DNA of 54,547 nt from an uncultured Phascolarctobacterium sp. (lineage in GTDB: Bacteria > Bacillota > Negativicutes > Acidaminococcales > Acidaminococcaceae): the NCBI GenBank assembly GCA_905207485.1, contig CAJLLL010000005.1, forward strand, positions 1 through 54,547. The letters are read 5' to 3'. Under the pieces are notes generated by a model. It saw only the letters and a list, made by a program, of their open reading frames with translations. It made no database searches and was not told where the DNA came from. This document shows positions 46,363 through 54,517 of this stretch, in pieces; the first letter of the stretch is position 1; each line of letters begins with the position of its first letter. A program made the position numbers and the translations under genes.

Positions 46363-48189
46363 ATGAGCGAAAGAGATACTTCTACTTTTGCAGAAGAAAC
46401 AGAAACAACAGAAGAAAAAGCAACCGCTTTAAAAGTGCCTGATTTGCCTGCGGTAATACAGGGCGATGGCAGACATGTTATGAGTCTGCTGAAAGATTAT
46501 TTGGCAGAAAGCACCAAACAGGTAAACCTTGCCAATGGTTTTACGCAAGAGGACATAGCTGATGAGGCCGATGGCGCTGTTCAAACACCGCGCAATTTTA
46601 CTTTGACATTTACAAGAACCGGTGGCGAGTTTACTTGGGACCATATCCGAGATATAGGAAGCCTTGCTTTTTATGAACTGCGTACCGATGTTTATGTTGG
46701 CGAAGAAGTTGGCTTACTGGAAAGAACTGTAAATAATTACAGTACAGCAATGCCTGTAACATTCGTAGGGCATGTTTATCTGTTCGCTTTTAATAAAGAG
46801 GGATTATACAGTAATCCGGCAGAAATTTTGTACAACAAACCTCGCCCGGATGCACCTACAAATATTTCCATTAACAATACTGCCGATGGCACAATGGTTA
46901 CTTTTTCGGAAATTCCGAACAACTGCATTGGTGCTTACGTTTATATTGATAATAAGCGGTATACCGCCTATGACAATGTATATATTATCAGTGATGATAT
47001 TAAGGGCGTTGAGCAGATTAAGGTGTCGTTTTTCGACCAGTTCGGCGAAGGTGAGCAGGGCATACTGTATTTGGTGTTGCCTGATGTAACCGGCTTGCTG
47101 GTAGAGCGCAACGGGCCTGAACTTGACTTTTACTGGGACCCGATAAACATTTACAACGTGAAGTATGTTGTAAAAGTGTGCAGTGAGTTAAGCTGGGAAC
47201 GTGGCACAGAGCTTTTTAGAACGGCAACCAATGATAAAAACCGCCGTTTGTACCCTAATCGCGGCGACTATTATCTAATGGTAAAAGCCTATGATGAACA
47301 TGGCAATTACAGCAAGAATGCAGCATACCAGTTTATGACAACGGAAACCGACATTAGCCGTAATATCATTTTGGAATTTGACCAAGCCGACACTGCATAT
47401 AGCGGCAGCAAGCTCAATGTATATTATGACCCGGTATTATCAGGTGTTACACTGGAAGCTGATGCTACTTATGGCGAGTATATTTTTAATGTTGAACTTG
47501 ACCAAGAGTATAAGGCGCGTAACTGGCTGGAATATAATGCTTTTAGCGTAACAGATAATAACGCTTGGACATGGGAAGATTATACAGTAGCTTGGCAGGA
47601 TGCTAATATTTACTGGGCCGGTGTTTTGGGAGACGTGGACAGCGCCAACATACGACAGGAAATTGCTTATTATAAAGGCGTTGGTACGGATAACCTGTTT
47701 TATGCCCAACTTGACGGCGACCTTTTAACCGAGGATGAAGAAAACCCGACAGAAGCGCAGCACGCTGACGATTTCAGACAAGGGCGCTGGGCTAAGGGCC
47801 TTTATGTCGGGCCGCTTACAAGGCTAAGTTATGATGCTGGAAAAATGCAGCGGACATTTAATTTAATATTTTTTATAAAGTTAACTGATGAGTTAAAAGA
47901 TACAAGGTTTGTTACCCTTTATAACGAAACCGGAGCGTGGCTGTCACTTGGATATGATAAACGCTTGAAAAGTTTTTACCTGTTTGCCAGTGATGGAGTA
48001 GAGTTATATGTTCCAATGGAAATACAGTTTAACGGCATGGCTTATTTAACTTTTGGCATTAGTCAAGGTACTGATAAAAGGTGCTTGTATGTAAATTACT
48101 TAAATAAAAGTCAAACAGAATATATGCAGGTTGAAGCTGAACCACTTGGCATTTTAGATAAGGTGGCAGCATATCCTGTAATTCTTTAA
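46363..48189 (+). CDS. Large tail/neck protein with fibronectin-like segments
   Basis: 608 residues. After a charged start, beta-rich domains recur: LTFTRTGGEFTWDHIRDIGS, PDAPTNISINNTADGTMVTF, ELDFYWDPINIYNVKYVVKV. These look like FN3-type modules. The C-terminal part (LSLGYDKRLKSFYLFASDGV) resembles a lectin-like sandwich. Tail hub or receptor-side protein by position; exact role unknown. Confidence 0.72.
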   Translation: MSERDTSTFAEETETTEEKATALKVPDLPAVIQGDGRHVMSLLKDYLAESTKQVNLANGFTQEDIADEADGAVQTPRNFTLTFTRTGGEFTWDHIRDIGSLAFYELRTDVYVGEEVGLLERTVNNYSTAMPVTFVGHVYLFAFNKEGLYSNPAEILYNKPRPDAPTNISINNTADGTMVTFSEIPNNCIGAYVYIDNKRYTAYDNVYIISDDIKGVEQIKVSFFDQFGEGEQGILYLVLPDVTGLLVERNGPELDFYWDPINIYNVKYVVKVCSELSWERGTELFRTATNDKNRRLYPNRGDYYLMVKAYDEHGNYSKNAAYQFMTTETDISRNIILEFDQADTAYSGSKLNVYYDPVLSGVTLEADATYGEYIFNVELDQEYKARNWLEYNAFSVTDNNAWTWEDYTVAWQDANIYWAGVLGDVDSANIRQEIAYYKGVGTDNLFYAQLDGDLLTEDEENPTEAQHADDFRQGRWAKGLYVGPLTRLSYDAGKMQRTFNLIFFIKLTDELKDTRFVTLYNETGAWLSLGYDKRLKSFYLFASDGVELYVPMEIQFNGMAYLTFGISQGTDKRCLYVNYLNKSQTEYMQVEAEPLGILDKVAAYPVIL

Positions 48190-48213
48190 GCCGGTAAACG
48201 CCGGCTATTTTTT
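48189..48213 (+). terminator. Terminator-like hairpin
   Basis: AGCCGG pairs with CCGGCT around TAAACG, followed by ATTTTTTAT, directly at the stop of the large tail gene. The next gene starts 15 bases later, so it may be a partial terminator. Confidence 0.72.
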
Positions 48214-48227
48214 ATGAGGTGAAAAAA

Positions 48228-48692
48228 ATGGACGAAAACAAAAACGGAGTAAAAGAGTTTGCTCATATTAAAGGTGCATTGGTAATTACCCACCGTAAAG
48301 CAGATGGAAGCGTGGAAGTTCGCCGTAAAGATAACCTTATTCTTAATGCAGGTTTTGATTTTATTGCCGATGCCATTGGCAAATCTGCTTCTCGCCCGAA
48401 TGTTATGAGCCATATTGCAGTAGGTACAGGTACTACCGCGGTTGCTGCAACGCAGACTGCGCTTGTTACTGAACTTGCGCGCAAAGCAGCAAATTATCAG
48501 CACACAGCGGGAACTAAAATTTTTACCTTTACTACTACTTTTAATCCCGGCGAAGCTACCGGTGCAATTACCGAAGCTGGCGTTTGTAACGCAGCAAGCG
48601 GAGGCACTTTTATTGACCGTGTTACTTTTGCTGTGGTTAACAAAGCGGTTGATGATACAGTAACACTTAACTTCCAGTTTACTTTAAGCTGA
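48228..48692 (+). CDS. Tail-associated protein
   Basis: 154 residues from the ATG at 48228 (GAGGTG 7 bases upstream). RKDNLILNAGFDFIADAIG and SHIAVGTGTTAVAATQTALV are typical of small tail-fibre or tail-tip proteins found beside fibre genes, ending in beta strands (TVTLNFQFTLS). Confidence 0.75.
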   Translation: MDENKNGVKEFAHIKGALVITHRKADGSVEVRRKDNLILNAGFDFIADAIGKSASRPNVMSHIAVGTGTTAVAATQTALVTELARKAANYQHTAGTKIFTFTTTFNPGEATGAITEAGVCNAASGGTFIDRVTFAVVNKAVDDTVTLNFQFTLS

Positions 48693-48705
48693 TAGGTGAT
48701 ATGAC

Positions 48706-49974
48706 ATGGGCGTACAGATTACAAACAATTTAGATTTTAATAACGGCACACTTAAATTAGGTGATTTAACGCAGCCGTTCAGCGCCTATGATAACACTTT
48801 CAGAAGTTATGATTTGCAAAACTATTCGTGGCAAAATTGCCCTTTAACATGGGAGCAGTTCACTAAAACATGGGAAATGGCTGGAATGACGATGTTCACC
48901 ATTGACGTGACAGAAGCTGCTGCTGTTATTGATGCAATCATTAAAACAATTAAATTAAAACGCAAAGAAAAAGCGACATTTGCCGAACAGCACACAAGAG
49001 CAACCTACAAGCAAGTTAATGAAATAACACATTTTACTGAAACATATTGGGATTATATTCTCTTTAAGCTCAATTTTGCTGAGAATATTGGAACAAGCGA
49101 TATTCCAGAAAAATTATTAACGAGAGGATTTAACGAAAGTTTTGGAGTTGCAGAACGAAAAGTGTTGCGTAATATGCGTAAAGTGCCATCTGAAATATTG
49201 AGTGTTTTGGATAACCTTACACGCACAGCTAAATTTACGGTGGATTTAAAAGAATACGCAGGCTTTACTGATGATAACAGCAGAAAGCTTAAAAAGTGGT
49301 TCTTCGAGCAAGTTGATGCCAATGAAGTTGTGCCACAAAAAAGCATTGCTGTTGCAAAGGCAGAAGCTGTCGGCGTTATTGATGAACACAATCGGACTGC
49401 TTTGTTCCAACGTATTTTCAAAGAAAATGCTGCTCTAAACGATGAAATAGTAAAGGCTGTGGATTTATTAAAGCAGGATAATATTGCGCTGTATGATGCC
49501 TTTTTGGAAGCGTGCGGTGGTGTTATAAGCAACATTGCGATTACAGAAGGCGACATAAGCCTTGATGAATTTAATGATGCAACACAGACTGCGCCGGGGT
49601 ATACGCCGTTTATGGATTTTAAGGTCGGAGAATATGAATATCAGGATGCCTTGGTACGCATTGTAATAAATGCTATTGCAGCGCAGACTAAGCCTTCGGT
49701 AAGTAATGTGGTTATGCACGTTGACATTCCTGATACACAGGATAGAGGTACATCAAACATAACTGATACTTCTGCGCCTACAAGGATTAATTTCTCCAAG
49801 AAGTTTTATATTGTACCGGAAGTAAATGTAAATCTTCGTGGTGGTAATACTGGTGATGGCGTAGTGACGCCGTATATTACAAGCATGGATAATACTGGTT
49901 TTGAGGTGCAGCTTGTGAATGATGCAGGGCAGCTTGTAACAGGCCTTATTACTTGGCAGGCCACTGGATATTAA
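48706..49974 (+). CDS. Tail protein with C-terminal H-type-lectin-like domain
   Basis: 422 residues, RBS TAGGTG. The first ~250 residues are helical and charged. The last ~90 (INFSKKFYIVPEVNVNLRGG ... FEVQLVNDAGQLVTGLITWQ) fit an H-type lectin-like fold used in receptor binding. Located just before the fibre genes. Confidence 0.7.
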   Translation: MGVQITNNLDFNNGTLKLGDLTQPFSAYDNTFRSYDLQNYSWQNCPLTWEQFTKTWEMAGMTMFTIDVTEAAAVIDAIIKTIKLKRKEKATFAEQHTRATYKQVNEITHFTETYWDYILFKLNFAENIGTSDIPEKLLTRGFNESFGVAERKVLRNMRKVPSEILSVLDNLTRTAKFTVDLKEYAGFTDDNSRKLKKWFFEQVDANEVVPQKSIAVAKAEAVGVIDEHNRTALFQRIFKENAALNDEIVKAVDLLKQDNIALYDAFLEACGGVISNIAITEGDISLDEFNDATQTAPGYTPFMDFKVGEYEYQDALVRIVINAIAAQTKPSVSNVVMHVDIPDTQDRGTSNITDTSAPTRINFSKKFYIVPEVNVNLRGGNTGDGVVTPYITSMDNTGFEVQLVNDAGQLVTGLITWQATGY

Positions 49975-49985
49975 GAGGTGAGAAA

Positions 49986-50840
49986 ATGCAAAAATTTGGT
50001 TTATTATCTGATGATACTCTGGTGGCTAATGCACCGGCTGTTATAAATGATTCTTTAGAAACAATAGCGAGCGATTTTGCTGGGGCTGCTTTTCCAACGG
50101 AAAATCTGTTTCCGTTTATGACCTGCTACCGAACTGATGAGAAAAAGTTGTATCGGTTGCAAGGCGACCTTGCAACGTGGGTTCCGGAAACATTAGATAC
50201 TGTCCCTCATGCTGACGAAGCAGACCATGCTAAAACGGCAGATAATGCTACTAAAGCTGACAATGCAACCAATGCGGAGAATGCGACTAAGGCCAATAGT
50301 GCAGTAAATGCGGAAAAGGCAGCAGGATTAACTGATGATGTAATATCTGCTTTGATGCTTAAAATGTACCCGGTTGGCAGTATTTATGCTTCCACTGTTT
50401 CGACAAATCCGGGCACACTTTTCGGCGGAACGTGGGAAGCGTTGCCCGCCGGACGTGTACTTTTAGCACAAGGTAAAAGTGATTGGGGAACTACTTATGC
50501 CGCCGGAAGTACCGGCGGCGAAGCAACGCATACTCTCACTATTGGGGAAATGCCTGTTCACTCCCATACTCGCGGCTCAATGAATATTACTGGTTCAGTT
50601 ACGTCGCAAGACATTAATTATTATTGGGGTGCTGGCACAACCGCCTCAGGAGCGTTTGTTGATGCACATGTAGGCGGCAGCCATATTGGAGATGGAAGCT
50701 GGAGTGGTTCGAGAGGCAACGGGTTCTCTTTTGACGCAAGTAGAACTTGGACTGGCGAAACCAGTTCAGTCGGCGAAGGAAATTCACATAATAACTTGCC
50801 GCCGTACTTATCTGTTTACATCTTTAAACGTGTTGGGTAG
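49986..50840 (+). CDS. Tail fibre A with exchangeable C-terminus
   Basis: 284 residues from the ATG at 49986 (AGAGGTG upstream). N-terminal attachment part (about 1-75), a linker of short repeats around HADEADHAKTADNATKADNA, then the conserved collar-like segment MYPVGSIYASTVSTNPG, FGGTWEALPAGRVLL. From codon ~185 (TIGEMP) it runs into a repeat site at 50539-50556. After this come a His-x-His motif and the variable tip (HSHTRGSMNITG to NLPPYLSVYIFKRVG). The tip is one of five cassettes of array A. The tip probably binds the host receptor. Confidence 0.85.
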   Translation: MQKFGLLSDDTLVANAPAVINDSLETIASDFAGAAFPTENLFPFMTCYRTDEKKLYRLQGDLATWVPETLDTVPHADEADHAKTADNATKADNATNAENATKANSAVNAEKAAGLTDDVISALMLKMYPVGSIYASTVSTNPGTLFGGTWEALPAGRVLLAQGKSDWGTTYAAGSTGGEATHTLTIGEMPVHSHTRGSMNITGSVTSQDINYYWGAGTTASGAFVDAHVGGSHIGDGSWSGSRGNGFSFDASRTWTGETSSVGEGNSHNNLPPYLSVYIFKRVG

Positions 50841-50842
50841 AG

Positions 50843-50883
50843 CTATTGGGGAAATGCCTGCATAACTATTGGGGAAGTCCCTG
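50843..50883 (+). repeat. Double recombination site, left edge of array A
   Basis: Two sites 23 bases apart. The first reads in frame as ACT/GCT-ATT-GGG-GAA-ATG-CCT-GCA-TAA, so it encodes only IGEMPA and a stop. The mirror pair at 52092-52132 on the minus strand has the same layout. These look like null cassettes. Confidence 0.75.
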
Positions 50884-51179
50884 CGCACACGCATACCAAA
50901 GGAACTATGAACATAACCGGTTGGTTTGCCGATGGTTCAGGCAATAACGCAGGTCTTGGTAACGACCTTTCTTTTACACAAGTAAGCGGTTGTTTTAACA
51001 AAACTTCTATTGGTACTGGTAAAACCTTGATGTCAACTTCTGGCAGCTATGATAGAGGGCGCATTGATTTTAATGCCGCTAATTCTTGGACCGGAGAAAC
51101 ATCAAGTGTTGGCGGCAACGATGCTCATAGCCTTATGCAGCCTTTCCTAAGCGTTTTTATGTGGCGTAGAGCTAACTGA
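50865..51179 (+). CDS. Silent tip cassette A2 (plus strand)
   Basis: 105 codons with no start of its own: TIGEVPAHTHTKGTMNITGW, then a Gly/Ser-rich tip ending LMQPFLSVFMWRRAN. Same layout as the expressed tip. To be expressed it must be joined to the site in tail fibre A. Confidence 0.78.
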   Translation, partial: TIGEVPAHTHTKGTMNITGWFADGSGNNAGLGNDLSFTQVSGCFNKTSIGTGKTLMSTSGSYDRGRIDFNAANSWTGETSSVGGNDAHSLMQPFLSVFMWRRAN

Positions 51180-51465
51180 TTCGCTTCCACAGGAAAACGG
51201 CTATATAGGGCTGTATGTTGTTGTGAGCAGCGCCGGTGCCAGTCGTGTTTATAGACAAAGAATGTGTATGTGCACCGTTGGTTGTTGTAGCAAATTCCCA
51301 GTTATCATTATCAGAACCGTTATTTGAACCAGATATGTTTGAGGCTGTCCCATATCTTCCGTGACTACCAGTAACACCATTTTCACCCCAAGCCGTTCCG
51401 TGATTATGGGAGCCGTTACTAATGGCAGTACCACTATGAGTGTGTGCAGGCATTTCCCCAATAGT
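51172..51465 (-). CDS. Silent tip cassette A3 (minus strand)
   Basis: 98 codons from its site: TIGEMPAHTHSGTAISNGSH ending NNIQPYIAVFLWKRIS. It converges on A2 with stops overlapping by 8 bases, so A2 and A3 share one invertible segment. Inversion between the plus site at 50866 and the minus site at 51447 exchanges them. Confidence 0.78.
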   Translation of the reverse strand, partial: TIGEMPAHTHSGTAISNGSHNHGTAWGENGVTGSHGRYGTASNISGSNNGSDNDNWEFATTTNGAHTHSLSINTTGTGAAHNNIQPYIAVFLWKRIS

Positions 51466-51466
51466 T

Positions 51467-51778
51467 TTAAGCTATTCGTTTGAACATAAATACGCTTAAA
51501 TATGGCTGCAAATTATTATGCGAACCAGAACCGCCTGACGATGAAGTAGACCCGGTCCACGATTTAGATGCTTTAAAAGCAATAGATTTAGCATCTCCGT
51601 ATGAACTCCATGTGCAACTTGCAGCCACAGATTTGCTGCCAAAATAAAAGGCGCCTGTATAAGATGTTTGTGAACCATGAATGCCCCCAAGCTGACCTTT
51701 CGCATAATCCTGCCATATTTCGCCTGTGATTTCCATTGTGCCACGAGTGTGATTGTGACTTGGCACTTCCCCAATAGC
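51467..51778 (-). CDS. Silent tip cassette A4 (minus strand)
   Basis: 104 codons: AIGEVPSHNHTRGTMEITGE ending NNLQPYLSVFMFKRIA. Its stop is followed within a base or two by the A3 site. The site is the AGTGCC variant. Confidence 0.78.
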   Translation of the reverse strand, partial: AIGEVPSHNHTRGTMEITGEIWQDYAKGQLGGIHGSQTSYTGAFYFGSKSVAASCTWSSYGDAKSIAFKASKSWTGSTSSSGGSGSHNNLQPYLSVFMFKRIA

Positions 51779-51780
51779 TA

Positions 51781-52110
51781 TCAAGCTGTTCTTTTAAACA
51801 AATATACAGCTAAATACGGAGGAATATTATTGTGAGCAGAACTGTTACCGACAGAAGATGTTTCGCCACTCCAGCTCTTGCTTGCGTCGAAGGTAATAGC
51901 ACTGTCGTGATACCATTCTGGCGCACTATTGCTTGCCCCGTTTGATTGCACCCAAGTAGATTTTGTAATGCCAAAGGCTCCAGACGGATTGGAAAACACC
52001 ACGTCTTCCTCTGTTCTAACATTTGTCATTATGTTGGGCTCATAGTTTAAAACGCCTGTAATGTTCATGGTGCCTCTTGTATGAGTATGTGATGGCATTT
52101 CCCCAATAGT
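51781..52110 (-). CDS. Silent tip cassette A5 (minus strand)
   Basis: 110 codons: TIGEMPSHTHTRGTMNITGV ending NNIPPYLAVYLFKRTA. Stop (TGATAG) directly precedes the A4 site. Closest to the right edge double site. Confidence 0.78.
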   Translation of the reverse strand, partial: TIGEMPSHTHTRGTMNITGVLNYEPNIMTNVRTEEDVVFSNPSGAFGITKSTWVQSNGASNSAPEWYHDSAITFDASKSWSGETSSVGNSSAHNNIPPYLAVYLFKRTA

Positions 52111-52167
52111 TATGCAGGCATTTCCCCAATAGAACCATTTTAATAAAATTTTTTGTGAGGTGACAAA

Positions 52168-53073
52168 ATGCAAACATATAACCCCTTGCTGCCTACTGGT
52201 TTGATTAGCGAAGATAGGCAGACCATTAATGATAATATGGAATGTATTATCACCGATTTTGCCGGCACTGCATTTCCGACGAATAACCTTTTTGAAGGCA
52301 TGTTATGCGCCAGAAAAGACCAAAAGAAGGTTTACCGATTAGAAGAAGACCTTGCTACATGGAAACTGCTTTATGACTATAATGGCAGCGAGATTACTGT
52401 ACCAAAAGCTAACAAAGCGGTTTTGGACGGTGACGGGAAACCAATTAATACAACGTATTTAAAGAGCGTTCCTGTGTATGTAGGTGCAACTACAAGCACG
52501 GCAGGCGAGGCTGGATTAGTAAAAGCGCCGGGTATAAATGACCGTGAAAAATTTTTAAAAGGTAATGGAGAATGGGCGGAGGTGCCTAAGCTCACAAAAC
52601 TCGACCTATTGGATATGATTTATCCGGTAGGTTCTATTTATATGAGCGTTAATGCAACAGACCCCGGCAGTTTGTTTGGTGGAACATGGGAGAAAATGCC
52701 CGCTGGACGTGTACTTATTCCGGAAGGCGAAAGTGATTGGGGTACTACTTATAAGGCAGGAGAAACCGGTGGCGAGGCTACACATACTCTCACTGTCGAT
52801 GAAATGCCGGTTCACACACATACCGCATCAAGCACAGCAACCTCTCACAACCATAACATTAGCGTTAATATGCACGGCTGGCCTGACGGACAAGCAGATG
52901 CTACATCAAGCAATATAGGATATTGGAACAGAAGATTTTCAACACTTGATAGTGTTGCTACGGAAACCAATTCTCACAATCATTCGATTACCATTAACAA
53001 TACAGGCAAAAGCGCAAAACATAATAATATGCCGCCTTACTTGGTATGCTATATGTTTCGTAGAATTTCTTAA
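52168..53073 (+). CDS. Tail fibre B with exchangeable C-terminus
   Basis: 301 residues, RBS GAGGTG. Paralogue of tail fibre A: ITDFAGTAFPTNNLFEGMLC, then YPVGSIYMSVNATDPGSLFG GTWEKMPAGRVLI, and TVDEMP over a repeat site at 52793-52808. The expressed tip has several His-x-His motifs (VHTHTASSTATSHNHNISV) and ends NNMPPYLVCYMFRRIS. His-x-His motifs in fibre tips can bind iron as in T4 gp37/gp12. Its C-terminal coding is one of a second set of cassettes. Confidence 0.85.
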   Translation: MQTYNPLLPTGLISEDRQTINDNMECIITDFAGTAFPTNNLFEGMLCARKDQKKVYRLEEDLATWKLLYDYNGSEITVPKANKAVLDGDGKPINTTYLKSVPVYVGATTSTAGEAGLVKAPGINDREKFLKGNGEWAEVPKLTKLDLLDMIYPVGSIYMSVNATDPGSLFGGTWEKMPAGRVLIPEGESDWGTTYKAGETGGEATHTLTVDEMPVHTHTASSTATSHNHNISVNMHGWPDGQADATSSNIGYWNRRFSTLDSVATETNSHNHSITINNTGKSAKHNNMPPYLVCYMFRRIS

Positions 53074-53366
53074 CTGTCGATGAGATGCCTATACATAAGC
53101 ATGATAGTGCGGCAGCATCAACAACTATAACCGGCAGTGCCAACAATACACTGCTTTGGATTTCCGGCAATAAAGGTACTGGCTGTTTTAAAGCCGTTGC
53201 TGGTAGTGAAGGGTACGGCAATGGGGTCAGCGGAGCTAATAGAGGCAACCTATCATTTAATCACAGTCATACCCATACTGTATCAACATCAAATAAAGGC
53301 AGCGGAAAATCTTTTGCAATTATTCAGCCATTTTATGTTTGTTATATGTGGCGTAGGTCGGCATAA
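53073..53366 (+). CDS. Silent tip cassette B2
   Basis: 98 codons: TVDEMPIHKHDSAAASTTIT ending AIIQPFYVCYMWRRSA. Starts directly at the stop of fibre B. No own start or ribosome site. Confidence 0.75.
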   Translation, partial: TVDEMPIHKHDSAAASTTITGSANNTLLWISGNKGTGCFKAVAGSEGYGNGVSGANRGNLSFNHSHTHTVSTSNKGSGKSFAIIQPFYVCYMWRRSA

Positions 53367-53656
53367 CTGTCGATGAGATGCCTATACATAAGCATGATAG
53401 TGCGGCAGGCACATCATCTGTCTATGGCACAGTGGGAAATTTTATTGGCTCAGATAGTCCAAGCGCCAGTGGTGTTTTTTCGGTTGCAAACCAAGGTCAT
53501 GGCATACTTTCGGGTGGCGGCGGTTGGTCTCAGTTGCGGCTGACCTTAAATGGCTCGATAACGCCAAGCATAACCACAAATAATACTGGCAATGGTTCTT
53601 CGCATAATATAATTCAACCGTTTTACACAGTCTATTGTTGGCGTAGAACAGCATAA
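53366..53656 (+). CDS. Silent tip cassette B3
   Basis: 97 codons: TVDEMPIHKHDSAAGTSSVY ending NIIQPFYTVYCWRRTA. Its first 12 codons match B2 closely, so these two were probably duplicated and then diverged in the tip. Confidence 0.75.
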   Translation, partial: TVDEMPIHKHDSAAGTSSVYGTVGNFIGSDSPSASGVFSVANQGHGILSGGGGWSQLRLTLNGSITPSITTNNTGNGSSHNIIQPFYTVYCWRRTA

Positions 53657-53661
53657 CCGTT

Positions 53662-53970
53662 GCTGTCGATGAGATGCCTGCGCATAGCCATGATTTTGCC
53701 GCAAATACTCTGAAATATTCACAACTTGCAGAGGTAGCTTACCAAAGTAGTAGCGGAGCGGCAAGCAGTGCTACTGTGCCAGCAAACGGTTGGTCTGGTT
53801 GGGTTTGGACAGGCGACCATACAGACGGTGGTGGCGATGGTATGAATCGTTACCGAAATGCTCAAACATCCGCTTCTACCGGTGGAACTATCGGCAGCAA
53901 AGGCTCTACTAAACCCCATAATAATATTCCACCTTTTTTGTCTGCCTATATTTGGAAGCGCGTTTCATAA
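53662..53970 (+). CDS. Silent tip cassette B4
   Basis: 103 codons: AVDEMPAHSHDFAANTLKYS ending NNIPPFLSAYIWKRVS. Same layout; tip rich in Ser and Gly. Confidence 0.75.
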   Translation, partial: AVDEMPAHSHDFAANTLKYSQLAEVAYQSSSGAASSATVPANGWSGWVWTGDHTDGGGDGMNRYRNAQTSASTGGTIGSKGSTKPHNNIPPFLSAYIWKRVS

Positions 53971-53973
53971 CGC

Positions 53974-54261
53974 TCTGTCGATGAGATGCCACAGCATAAC
54001 CACGATGCAGCAAGCTCTACGAGTGGCATTACAGGCAAGGCAAGACTGTCTGCCGACTATCAAAATACTTGCACTGGCGTTTTTTCATGCGATACTTCGC
54101 TCGGGAATAATGGTCGTGGTTCAACTTCTGGTAGTAATACAACATTAAAAATAAATGCAAGTTTTAGCACATCTACATCAACAAATTCAACGGGCAGAGG
54201 AATGGCTCACAACATTATCCAACCATACTTCGTTTGTTATATTTGGAAACGTGTTAGCTGA
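53974..54261 (+). CDS. Silent tip cassette B5
   Basis: 96 codons: SVDEMPQHNHDAASSTSGIT ending NIIQPYFVCYIWKRVS. Its stop overlaps that of the converging cassette B6. Confidence 0.75.
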   Translation, partial: SVDEMPQHNHDAASSTSGITGKARLSADYQNTCTGVFSCDTSLGNNGRGSTSGSNTTLKINASFSTSTSTNSTGRGMAHNIIQPYFVCYIWKRVS

Positions 54262-54517
54262 GCCTTTTCCAAATGTAAACAGGAATATACGGAGGCAACA
54301 TGGTAAATGGTTGACTGTTGCCGGTTTTGCTGACGGTTATATTATGAACATGCCCGCCTGAAATTGACGTGGTTGGCGCCCCAAGTACCGAGCTGCCGCC
54401 GGCGGCAGCTCCCGGTCCTCCCCAAGATTCGTCCTCATAAATGCTAAAAGTGTGAGAATGGTTGCCGTTGGTGTCGGCATTAGCATCATGAGCGTGCGCT
54501 GGCATTTCATCGACAGT
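54254..54517 (-). CDS. Silent tip cassette B6 (minus strand)
   Basis: 88 codons read leftward: TVDEMPAHAHDANADTNGNH ending TMLPPYIPVYIWKRLS. It converges on B5, forming the same two-sided segment as A2/A3. Confidence 0.75.
   Translation of the reverse strand, partial: TVDEMPAHAHDANADTNGNHSHTFSIYEDESWGGPGAAAGGSSVLGAPTTSISGGHVHNITVSKTGNSQPFTMLPPYIPVYIWKRLS

Larger units (their letters stand above)
50539..52132. mobile_element. Shufflon-like array A: tail-fibre tip cassettes with inverted short repeats
   Basis: Sites of type CTATTGGGGAAATGCCTG occur on the plus strand at 50539-50556 (inside the fibre gene), 50843-50860 and 50866-50883, and on the minus strand at 51447-51464, 51760-51777, 52092-52109 and 52115-52132. 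Variants have GTGCC or GTCCC. Each is followed, in its own orientation, by a stopless start and a full tip coding segment to a stop. The plus and minus cassettes A2 and A3 converge with overlapping stops. Recombination between a plus site and a minus site inverts the DNA between and swaps the tip. No recombinase gene is in the window apart from the integrase. Confidence 0.88.
52793..54516. mobile_element. Shufflon-like array B: second set of tip cassettes
   Basis: Sites CTGTCGATGARATGCC lie on the plus strand at 52793-52808 (inside fibre B), 53074-53089, 53367-53382, 53663-53678 and 53975-53990, and on the minus strand at 54501-54516. Each is followed by a tip coding segment. Four silent cassettes are in direct orientation, one inverted. 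The site differs from that of array A at about 5 of 16 positions, so the two arrays probably do not mix. The array continues beyond the window. Confidence 0.85.
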
